Assembly (NCBI GenBank): GCA_958403205.1
Contig: CATXWM010000002.1
Location: 1 to 64,000, forward strand
DNA from: an uncultured Collinsella sp.
GTDB taxonomy: Bacteria; Actinomycetota; Coriobacteriia; Coriobacteriales; Coriobacteriaceae
Reading direction: 5' to 3'
DNA: 64,000 nt
The notes beneath the pieces are model-generated. The model searched no databases. It saw only the letters and a list, made by a program, of their open reading frames with translations, and had not been told where the DNA came from. The translations under genes were made by a program, and so were the position numbers. Position 1 is the stretch's first letter, and every line of letters begins with the position of its first letter. Below are positions 15,333-22,384 of this stretch, piece by piece.

Positions 15333-16478
15333 CTAGAGCACCTCCGTGTAGCTGCCAAAGTAGGTGAAGCTCTCACACACGTCGTCGATGGAATCGAGCA
15401 GGTCGTCGAGGGCCTTGCTGCCAAAAGGGCAGTCCAGATCAAAGTAGAACATAAACTCAAAGTCGCGGCCGGGGATGGGGCGGCTCTCGAGCTTGATGAG
15501 GTTGATGTTGAGTGCGTAGAAGCGCTCGAGCACGCGATAGAGGGCGCCCGGCTCGTTGGCCGTGGTGATCATGAGCGAGGTGCGATTAGCGCCGGGGTAG
15601 ACGCGCGGCTCGCGGCTGATGACGACAAAGCGCGTGTAGTTGTTGTCCGAGTCTTGGATGTTGGGCTCCAGCACCTCGAGGCCATACAGCGTGGCACAGC
15701 TGCGCGAGGCGATGGCGGCGACGTCGGTGCGTTCGGAATTTGCCACCATCTCGGCCGACATAGCCGTGTTGGGGTACTTGGTGGCGTGAAGGTCGTGGGA
15801 CTCGATAAAGCCGGCACACTGGGCAATAGCTTGGCCGTGGCTGTAGACCTCGCGCACGTCGGAGAGCTTGGTGCCGGGCTTGACGAGCAAGTTGTGGTCG
15901 ATCTTGAGGCGAAGCGAGCGCACGATGTGGAAGTCGAACTGGGCGAGCAGGTCGTAGACGGCGTTGACCGAGCCGGCGGTGGAGTTCTCGATGGGCAGCA
16001 CGCCAAACTCGCAGAAGCCGTCGCGCACAGCGCGCATAACGCCCTCGAAGGTCTCGAAAAACGCGATGTCGGGCACGTCGAAGAGCTTGCACGCGGCGAT
16101 CTGGCTATAGGCACCTTCCACGCCCTGGCAGGCGACGCTGGCAGTCTGGGGGAAGGGCGTGTCGAAGGCTACGGCCGTGGCGTGGGCCTTTTGCGAGACG
16201 GTGATGCCCTTGAGCTCGTTGATGTAACGCTGCTGTTCGGCCTTGCTCATACTCATGAGGAGACGGAACAGGGTGATGGTCTGCGCCTCGTAGCGCTCGG
16301 GCGCGCGGCTGGCGAGGTTGTTGAGCTTGGAGCGCTCACGGGCGGGGTCGAAGACGGCCTTGCCCATCTCGATTTTTGATTTGGCGACCTCGGTGGCAAT
16401 GTCCATGCGCTCGACAAAGCTGTTGAGGAGCGTGGTGTCGATGCCATCGATGGCTTGGCGAATATCGGCAAGGTCCAT
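15333..16478 (-). CDS. pheA: Chorismate mutase / prephenate dehydratase (P-protein)
   Basis: The enzyme converts chorismate via prephenate to phenylpyruvate, committing carbon to phenylalanine. The 381 residues divide into three parts. An AroQ-type helical chorismate mutase occupies 1 to about 90 (DIRQAIDGIDTTLLNSFVERMDIATEVAKSK split across its first helix). Prephenate dehydratase spans about 112-290 (GVEGAYSQIA, PIENSTAGSV, and NNYTRFVVIS with the catalytic T-R-F). A C-terminal ACT domain from about 298 carries EPGALYRVLE and ESRP, the phenylalanine-binding motif. Feedback inhibition by Phe is therefore expected. The gene lies 53 nt downstream of aroC in the operon and is followed immediately by aroEK. 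Confidence 0.96.
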   Translation of the reverse strand: MDLADIRQAIDGIDTTLLNSFVERMDIATEVAKSKIEMGKAVFDPARERSKLNNLASRAPERYEAQTITLFRLLMSMSKAEQQRYINELKGITVSQKAHATAVAFDTPFPQTASVACQGVEGAYSQIAACKLFDVPDIAFFETFEGVMRAVRDGFCEFGVLPIENSTAGSVNAVYDLLAQFDFHIVRSLRLKIDHNLLVKPGTKLSDVREVYSHGQAIAQCAGFIESHDLHATKYPNTAMSAEMVANSERTDVAAIASRSCATLYGLEVLEPNIQDSDNNYTRFVVISREPRVYPGANRTSLMITTANEPGALYRVLERFYALNINLIKLESRPIPGRDFEFMFYFDLDCPFGSKALDDLLDSIDDVCESFTYFGSYTEVL

Positions 16479-16531
16479 GGAGGCCCCTTTCGCGTAATGG
16501 CAGAGTTGACGGGCAACTCAGGTGAGTCGGG

Positions 16532-17629
16532 TTAGAGCTGGCCTGCGTCCTCGAGGAGGGCGTCCCAGATGGCGAGCGCCGCGGCTGCTTCGGCAACGGG
16601 GACGGCTCGGGGGACGATGCAGGGATCGTGACGACCGTGGACCGAGAGCTCGGCATTTTCCATGGCGTCCATGTCTACGGTCTGCTGCTCGCGGCCAATT
16701 GAGGGCGTCGGCTTTACGGCCATGCGCCACATGACGGGCGCGCCGGTCGAAATACCGCCAAGGATGCCGCCGGCGTTGTTGGACTCGACCGCAATCCCGC
16801 CGGTCTCGGCGTCGATGCGATACGGGTCGTTGTTCTCGCTGCCGCGCATGGCGGCCACGGCAAAGCCCATGCCAAACTCCACGCCCTTTACGGCGGGAAT
16901 GCCAAACGCGATTTGCGCGATGCGGTTCTCGATGCCGTCGAACATGGGGTCACCGATGCCCGCGGGAAGCCCGTAAATGCCGCACTCCACGATGCCGCCG
17001 ATGCTGTCGAGCTCGTCGCGCGCGGCAAGAATCTCCTCGCGCATGCGGCCGGCTGCGGCGGCGTCAATGCACGGCAGATCGTTCGTAAGGATTGCCTTGC
17101 GGTCGGCCTCGCGATAGACCATATCGTCCATCGGCAGGTCGGAGATGCCGCCGATCTGCGCGACGTGCGCCATGACCTTGATACCGCGGGCCTCGAGTGC
17201 CTGCAGCGCAATGCCGCCGGCGATGCATAAGGGGGCCGTTAGGCGGCCGGAAAAATGCCCGCCACCAGCGACATCGTGCATGTTGTGATACTTCACGCGC
17301 GCAGGGAAGTCCGCATGTCCGGGACGGGGCTTGCGGCGCAGCTCGGAGTAATCATTGGAGCGCGTGTTGGTGTTCTCGATAATCGCGGCGATGGGCGCGC
17401 CGGTGGTATGTCCATCGATCACACCGGCGATGATATGCGCGGCGTCGGCCTCGCGGCGTTTGGTTGCGGTCTCGTCGCGGCCGGGGGCGCGACGGTCGAG
17501 GAAGGCCTGCAGCTTCTCCTGGTCCACGGCGATGCCCGCCGGGATGCCATCGAGCGAGCAGCCGATAGCGGGGGAGTGCGATTGGCCGAAGATGCTTAAG
17601 TGCAAGACGTTGCCAAAGGTCGAGGACAT
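16532..17629 (-). CDS. aroC: Chorismate synthase
   Basis: This is the last shikimate step: FMN-dependent elimination of phosphate from EPSP to give chorismate. The 365-residue product has the family landmarks GQSHSPAIG near residue 15, RRAPGR, RPRPGHAD shifted as RKPRPGHADF, GGGHFSGRLTAP and NNAGGILGGISTG. Its start lies 1 nt after the aroA stop, implying coupled translation. Confidence 0.97.
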   Translation of the reverse strand: MSSTFGNVLHLSIFGQSHSPAIGCSLDGIPAGIAVDQEKLQAFLDRRAPGRDETATKRREADAAHIIAGVIDGHTTGAPIAAIIENTNTRSNDYSELRRKPRPGHADFPARVKYHNMHDVAGGGHFSGRLTAPLCIAGGIALQALEARGIKVMAHVAQIGGISDLPMDDMVYREADRKAILTNDLPCIDAAAAGRMREEILAARDELDSIGGIVECGIYGLPAGIGDPMFDGIENRIAQIAFGIPAVKGVEFGMGFAVAAMRGSENNDPYRIDAETGGIAVESNNAGGILGGISTGAPVMWRMAVKPTPSIGREQQTVDMDAMENAELSVHGRHDPCIVPRAVPVAEAAAALAIWDALLEDAGQL

Positions 17630-17630
17630 G

Positions 17631-18950
17631 CTATTCCTCCTCGAGCGTGACCTTGCCGCCCAGCAGGCGGTAGTGGTCGAAAAAATCGGGATAGGACTTG
17701 TTGACGGCCTCGGCGCCGTGGATTACGACCTCGCCGGTGGCACGGCTCGCGGCGATGGCGGCCATCATGGCGATGCGGTGGTCGTTGTGCGAATCGACCT
17801 CGCCGCCGGTAAAGGCATCGACGCCCTTGATGATGAGGTCGTCGCCGGCAATACGCACCTGCGCGCCCAGCGCGGTGAGCTCGCGGGTGGTGGTGGCCAG
17901 GCGGTCGGATTCCTTGATACGCAGGCGGGCGCAATCGCGGATAAAGGTGCGGCCCTGTGTCAGCGAGGCCACGGCCGAGATAACGGGCACCAGGTCGGGA
18001 ATGTCGTGGGCGCTCATCTCAAAGCCGGCGAGCTTGTCGGACTGCACGGTGGCGGCGTTGGTGGAGCGCACGATGCGGGCGCCAAAGCGCGAAAGCGCGG
18101 CAAGCACGTTGCGGTCGCCCTGTGCGGAGCTCAGGGACACGCCCTCGACGGTGATGGGGTCGGTGCCGATAGCGCCGGCACACAGCCAAAAGGCAGCGTT
18201 GGACCAGTCGCCCTCGACGGCCACGCTGCCGGGCGTGCGGTACGAGCCGCTGCTCACGCGGAAGTTCGTGACCTCGGGCTGGCCGTCCTTGGCCGGAATG
18301 CGCTCGACGTTGACCTCAACGCCAAAGGCCTTCATGGCCTGGATCGTTAGGTTGATGTAGGGGCGGCTCTCAATGAGGCCAGTCACCTGCACACAGGAGG
18401 GCTGGGCGAGCAACGGGGCTGCCAGCAGCAGGCCCGAGATGTACTGCGAGCTTACGTTGCCCGGCAGCACAAAGGTGCCCGGGCGCATGCGTCCGCTTGT
18501 CTTGAGCGGAAAACCGCCCAGACCCTGTAGGTCGCAGCCGGCGGCAATGATCTCGTCCGAGAGCGGGGACAGCGGGCGTGCGCCTAGGCGGCCCTGTCCC
18601 ACAAAGGTTGCCTCTGCCCCCAGCGCGCAGGCGACGGGCAGCATAAAGCGGAGTGTGGAGCCGCTCTCGCCGCAGTCGAGCGTGCCGCCGGCAAGGGCCT
18701 TGAGCAGGCCGAACTCAATGCTCTTCATGGTGGGGTGGACCTGGAAGCCGTCCTCGACGGTCTCGATGCGGGCGCCGAGCGCCGTGAGGCAGCGGACCGT
18801 GGCCTCAATATCGGCGCAGGTGGTGTTGCAGGTCACATGCGTCTCTCCGTTGGCAAGGGCAGCGCAGATGATGAGACGGTGCGCCATCGACTTGGACGCG
18901 ATGGCGGGAACGGTGCCCTTAAGCGGGGACGGGGTGATGCGGGCTAGCAT
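17631..18950 (-). CDS. aroA: 3-phosphoshikimate 1-carboxyvinyltransferase (EPSP synthase)
   Basis: The enzyme joins PEP to shikimate-3-phosphate; it is the glyphosate target class. The 439-residue product carries ASKSMAHR, GESGSTLRFMLP, QYISGLLLAAPLL, DLVPVISAVAS, RIKESDRL and DHRIAMM. ATG 18950 overlaps the end of aroB by 7 nt in an ATGCTAG context, a clear coupling arrangement. The open frame continues far upstream only because it lies inside aroB in another frame. The motif set looks complete. Confidence 0.96.
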   Translation of the reverse strand: MLARITPSPLKGTVPAIASKSMAHRLIICAALANGETHVTCNTTCADIEATVRCLTALGARIETVEDGFQVHPTMKSIEFGLLKALAGGTLDCGESGSTLRFMLPVACALGAEATFVGQGRLGARPLSPLSDEIIAAGCDLQGLGGFPLKTSGRMRPGTFVLPGNVSSQYISGLLLAAPLLAQPSCVQVTGLIESRPYINLTIQAMKAFGVEVNVERIPAKDGQPEVTNFRVSSGSYRTPGSVAVEGDWSNAAFWLCAGAIGTDPITVEGVSLSSAQGDRNVLAALSRFGARIVRSTNAATVQSDKLAGFEMSAHDIPDLVPVISAVASLTQGRTFIRDCARLRIKESDRLATTTRELTALGAQVRIAGDDLIIKGVDAFTGGEVDSHNDHRIAMMAAIAASRATGEVVIHGAEAVNKSYPDFFDHYRLLGGKVTLEEE

Positions 18951-20050
18951 GCGGATGCGTCTCCCTTCTGGCCGAGGCCCTCGGCAATGAGTTCGTGGAA
19001 AGTGGAAAGCGGCGTGCGGTCGATGCTGCAGCGGCCAATGCCGTGCGGAATCACCAGGTCGATGGTGTCGCCCGCGCGCTTCTTGTCGTGGAGCGCCTCG
19101 GCAAAGACGGCATCGGCATTGAGGTCGCAGCGGGTCTTGAGGCCATGGCGGGCGCAGAGCTCCTCGATACGGCCGGGCAGTGCAGCATCGCAAACGCCGT
19201 GCAGGGCCGCGGCGCGCGTGATGATGCCCATGCCGATCGACACGCAGTTGCCGTGTCCGAGCTCAAAGTGCTCGCAGGCCTCGACGGCGTGTCCGGCGCT
19301 GTGTCCAAAGTTGAGCAGCTTGCGCTGGTTGGTTTCGTGCTCGTCGGCGACGACCACGGCGCGCTTGATGTCGATGTTGCGGGCGATGATGAGTGCTACG
19401 CGGGCCACATCGCGGTTGAGCAGCTCCAGCGTGAGCGGGGTCTTCTCCAGCTCGGCGAAAAGCTCCGGGTCGGCGATCACGGCGTGCTTGACGACCTCGC
19501 CGCAGCCGTCGGCGAACTGCTCGGGCGTGAGGGTGGCCAGGCACCCCACGTCGGCGATAACCACGCTCGGCTGCCAAAAGGCGCCGGCCAAGTTCTTGCC
19601 GGCAGCCAGGTCGATGGCGGTCTTGCCGCCCACCGACGAATCCACCATGGCGAGCAGGCTCGTCGGGATCTGCACAAACTTGCAGCCGCGCATGTAGGTC
19701 GCGGCCACAAAGCCCGCCACATCGCCCACGACGCCGCCCCCGAGTGCCACGATCACGTCGGAGCGCGAAAGCTCGTGCTCGGCCACAAACTCCAAAATGG
19801 CAACATAGGTTTCGGCGCGCTTATGGGCCTCGCCGGCCTCGAAGGTGCAGATGCTCACCTCGTAGCATGATGCCTCCAGGCTCTGCTTAACGGGCATCTG
19901 GTAGAGCGGGCCTACGTTGGTGTCCGTCACGATGACGGCCTTGGTGCCGCCGGCAGTGGCGCGCACGAGCGGTCCCGCCTGCTCCAGCAAAAACGTGCCA
20001 ACATGCACCTGGTAGGGGCGTGCGGTGTCGATATCGATGGTAATCGCCAT
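18944..20050 (-). CDS. aroB: 3-dehydroquinate synthase
   Basis: This NAD- and metal-dependent enzyme makes 3-dehydroquinate from DAHP (step 2). It has 368 residues with ALGGGVVGDVAGFVAATYMRG, DSSVGGKTAID, KNLAGAFWQP and FGHSAGHAVE, which supplies metal-binding His. It is 36 nt downstream of tyrA and overlaps aroA. Confidence 0.97.
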   Translation of the reverse strand: MAITIDIDTARPYQVHVGTFLLEQAGPLVRATAGGTKAVIVTDTNVGPLYQMPVKQSLEASCYEVSICTFEAGEAHKRAETYVAILEFVAEHELSRSDVIVALGGGVVGDVAGFVAATYMRGCKFVQIPTSLLAMVDSSVGGKTAIDLAAGKNLAGAFWQPSVVIADVGCLATLTPEQFADGCGEVVKHAVIADPELFAELEKTPLTLELLNRDVARVALIIARNIDIKRAVVVADEHETNQRKLLNFGHSAGHAVEACEHFELGHGNCVSIGMGIITRAAALHGVCDAALPGRIEELCARHGLKTRCDLNADAVFAEALHDKKRAGDTIDLVIPHGIGRCSIDRTPLSTFHELIAEGLGQKGDASAC

Positions 20051-20086
20051 AAGCTTCGGTCCTTTCGACCTGGCGTGATAGGTGGT

Positions 20087-21001
20087 CTAGTGGGAGGCTT
20101 CGTCGTCGAGTGCGCGCTTAATGCGGTCGCCCTCGGCAAGGAGATTCTCCAGATAGCGCTGGTCGCGGTTCTTGAGCGCACGGCTGTAGGCGCCAAGCGA
20201 CTCGATCAGATGGTCGATCTCGAAGGCGAGCGCGTCGGCGTCGTCGATCATGAGCTCGGACCACATTTGCGGGTTGAGGTGCGCCACGCGGGTGAGATCG
20301 CGGTAGCTACCGGCCGAAAAGCCGTGGTGGACCTGGGCGGTGGGGCTTTTGACGTAGGCGTTGGATACCACGTGCGCAAGCTGGCTCGTGAAGGCGATGA
20401 CGCGGTCGTGCTCGGCGGCGCTGGTCACGCTGAACTTGCCAAAGCCCAAGGGGCGCACCATCTCGCGCACCTGGCCCAAAAGCTCCAGCTTGAGCGCATC
20501 GTCTACCGCGGGCGGTACGAGCACCAGCGGGGCGCCCTGGAACAGGTCGGCACGAGAGTTAGCGTAGCCCGAGAACTGGGTGCCCGCCATGGGGTGCGCG
20601 CCCACAAAGTAAAAGCCGTGCTCGCGGGCAAGCTCAAAGGCACGTTCGCACACGATGCCCTTGACGCCCACCGTGTCGATCACCACGGGGCCCATGATGG
20701 CGTCGGTGTCGGTGGCGTCGGCGAGGGCCTGGGCATGCGCCTCGAGCCACTCGATGCAGGCCTCGGGGTAGCAAGCCAGGACGATGATGTCGCATTCGCC
20801 GAGTGTCTTGTCGTTGAGCTCTCCGGCGACAGTGCCCATGCTGGCGGCCGTCATGACATCGTCATCGGGGTCCCAGGCCAGCACGCGGACGCCCGCCTGT
20901 GCATAGCCGCGGGCAAAGCTACCGCCGATGAGGCCAAGGCCGACGATGCCGGCGCACTTGGGGCCGCCCTGGTTAACGCGCGCGTTTCTCACCGTACCCA
21001 T
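20087..21001 (-). CDS. tyrA: Prephenate dehydrogenase (TyrA family)
   Basis: The enzyme oxidatively decarboxylates prephenate (or arogenate) towards tyrosine. The 304-residue product has the NAD-binding AGIVGLGLIGGSFARGY near residue 17, AHPMAGTQFSGY with the catalytic His region, and a helical C-terminal dimerisation domain. No ACT domain follows, so Tyr feedback, if any, may act through DAHP synthase instead. It starts 3 nt after aroF. Specificity for prephenate versus arogenate cannot be read from sequence here. Confidence 0.92.
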   Translation of the reverse strand: MGTVRNARVNQGGPKCAGIVGLGLIGGSFARGYAQAGVRVLAWDPDDDVMTAASMGTVAGELNDKTLGECDIIVLACYPEACIEWLEAHAQALADATDTDAIMGPVVIDTVGVKGIVCERAFELAREHGFYFVGAHPMAGTQFSGYANSRADLFQGAPLVLVPPAVDDALKLELLGQVREMVRPLGFGKFSVTSAAEHDRVIAFTSQLAHVVSNAYVKSPTAQVHHGFSAGSYRDLTRVAHLNPQMWSELMIDDADALAFEIDHLIESLGAYSRALKNRDQRYLENLLAEGDRIKRALDDEASH

Positions 21002-21004
21002 GGG

Positions 21005-22027
21005 CTACTCCATGGTCTCTTGGCAGACAACCTCGCGGATGGCTCGGATGCGGCGCATGGTGTCGTCGAACTGATCGGGGGTGAGGGCCTGGGCGCCGTC
21101 GGACCAGGCGCGGCTCGGCTCGTCGTGGACCTCGATCTCCAGGCCGTTGGCACCGCAGGCGGTCGCGGCGAGCGCCATGGGCTCGACGTAGCGGGTGTAG
21201 CCGGTGGCGTGGCTGGGGTCGGCGACGACGGGCAGGTGCGACAGGTGGTGCAGCACCGGCACGGCGTTAAGGTCGAAGGTGTTGCGGGTGCGGGTCTCGA
21301 AGGTGCGGATACCGCGCTCGCACAGGATGACGTTGTCGTTGCCCTCGCTCATGATGTACTCGGCTGCCATAAGCAGCTCGTCGATCGTGCCGGACATGCC
21401 GCGCTTGAGCAGAATCGGGGTCTGGGTCTTGCCGACCTCCTTGAGCAGGGGGAAGTTCTGGGCGTTGCGGGCGCCGATCTGCATGACGTCAATCTTCTTG
21501 TCAAGGAAGACCTGCACGTCGCGCGGGTCCATGATCTCGGTGACGATCGGCATGTCGAGCTCGGCAGACGCCTCGCACAGCAGGTCGAGGCCGGCGGGGC
21601 CCATGCCCTGGTAGGCGTAGGGGGAGGTGCGGGGCTTGTAGGCACCGCCGCGCAGCATCGTGGCACCGGCGGCCTTTACGCGGCGTGCGATGCGAATGAG
21701 GTTCTCGCCCTCGACGGAGCAGGGGCCGGCGATGACTTGGAACTGGTCGCCGCCGATCTTGACGCCGTGGCCGCAGTCGATGACGGAGTCCTCGGGGTGG
21801 AACTTGCGGTTGGCGCGCTTGAACGGCTCCGAGACGCGCTGCACGCGCTCGACGACATCCATGGACTCGAGCAGGAACGGGTCGATCTTGGTCGTATCGC
21901 CCACCAGGCCGATGATCGTCTCGTTCTCGCCGCGCGAGACATCGGTCTTCAGGCCTTTTTTCTCAATCCAGCTGACGATATGGCCGACGGCCTCGTCGCT
22001 GGCGCTCTGCTTTAAAATTGCAATCAT
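21005..22027 (-). CDS. aroF: 3-deoxy-7-phosphoheptulonate (DAHP) synthase with N-terminal regulatory domain
   Basis: This is the entry reaction, PEP plus erythrose-4-phosphate to DAHP. The 340-residue product has an N-terminal ferredoxin-like domain of about 65-70 residues (MIAILKQSASDEAVGHIV..., GDTTKIDP), as in the Thermotoga-type enzyme where it mediates Tyr/Phe inhibition. The barrel follows with QVIAGPCSVE, RGGAYKPRTSPYAYQG, QIGARNAQNFPLL, LLKRG, CERGIRTFE and DPSHATG. ATG 22027 was chosen from the family N-terminus, with AGAGG upstream; an open frame to 22075 adds 16 residues. It is the first gene of the operon, behind a putative attenuator. Confidence 0.95.
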   Translation of the reverse strand: MIAILKQSASDEAVGHIVSWIEKKGLKTDVSRGENETIIGLVGDTTKIDPFLLESMDVVERVQRVSEPFKRANRKFHPEDSVIDCGHGVKIGGDQFQVIAGPCSVEGENLIRIARRVKAAGATMLRGGAYKPRTSPYAYQGMGPAGLDLLCEASAELDMPIVTEIMDPRDVQVFLDKKIDVMQIGARNAQNFPLLKEVGKTQTPILLKRGMSGTIDELLMAAEYIMSEGNDNVILCERGIRTFETRTRNTFDLNAVPVLHHLSHLPVVADPSHATGYTRYVEPMALAATACGANGLEIEVHDEPSRAWSDGAQALTPDQFDDTMRRIRAIREVVCQETME

Positions 22028-22037
22028 GGTGTGCCTC

Positions 22038-22100
22038 TCACCTCGATGGATAACTTTTGCAAAAACGGCCCGCATCGCGAGCCGTGTATATATGGTGCAT
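22038..22100 (-). CDS. Putative leader peptide of the aromatic operon
   Basis: A 20-codon frame (MHHIYTARDAGRFCKSYPSR) runs from ATG 22100 to TGA 22038-22040, stopping just before the aroF SD. It contains Tyr, Phe and Tyr codons, and its middle is the terminator-like hairpin. It has no SD of its own. A TATAAA box lies about 7 nt before the ATG, so it could be read from a leaderless 5' end. Too short to be sure by eye. Confidence 0.35.
   Translation of the reverse strand: MHHIYTARDAGRFCKSYPSR
22061..22084 (-). terminator. Terminator-like hairpin in the aro operon leader (putative attenuator)
   Basis: On the minus strand CGGCTCGC-GAT-GCGGGCCG forms an 8-bp stem with one T-G wobble, followed by TTTTTGC. 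It lies about 35-55 nt upstream of the aroF start. On the plus strand no T-run follows it, so only operon-sense termination makes sense. Confidence 0.55.
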
Positions 22101-22190
22101 GAGAGTTTATACTATCTGACTCGCTTTTGCCTTCTAAAGTGGGCCGTTGCGCCGCGTCTTCCTCGGAATTGCAAAGCTTTTTCTTTTATT

Positions 22191-22220
22191 TTGATAGCCC
22201 GTGGTGCACTTGGGTATAAT
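22191..22220 (+). promoter_or_regulatory. Promoter of tRNA-Arg(CCG)
   Basis: TTGATA (22191-22196) and a consensus TATAAT (22215-22220) are separated by 18 bp and end 11 nt before the tRNA. Confidence 0.75.
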
Positions 22221-22231
22221 GCCAAACGTTG

Positions 22232-22308
22232 GCCCTATTAGCTCAGGGGATTAGAGCGTCTGCCTCCGGAGCAGAAGGCCGTTGGTTCGAATCCAACATG
22301 GGGCACCA
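22232..22308 (+). tRNA. tRNA-Arg (anticodon CCG)
   Basis: Acceptor GCCCTAT pairs with ATGGGGC (one T-G). The anticodon CCG sits at 22266-22268 in loop CTCCGGA, the T-arm has GGTTCGAATCC, and CCA is encoded at 22306-22308. It reads CGG. Confidence 0.97.
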
Positions 22309-22319
22309 TCGAACGTAAG

Positions 22320-22353
22320 ACCGTCCGAACCTCGCATGGCCCGGGCGGTTTTT
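22320..22353 (+). terminator. Terminator after tRNA-Arg(CCG)
   Basis: ACCGTCCG (22320-22327) pairs with CGGGCGGT (22342-22349) with one wobble, followed by T residues. Confidence 0.75.
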
Positions 22354-22384
22354 CTTATACCGACGCGAAGTGATGGGACGTGGT

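Noticed and set aside
20003..22015. 670-residue open frame opposite tyrA and aroF
   Set aside because: Shadow of real genes with strong motifs on the minus strand.
22309..22384. Possible cation riboswitch before the P-type ATPase
   Set aside because: The gap mostly holds the tRNA terminator; there is no room for a known metal riboswitch.
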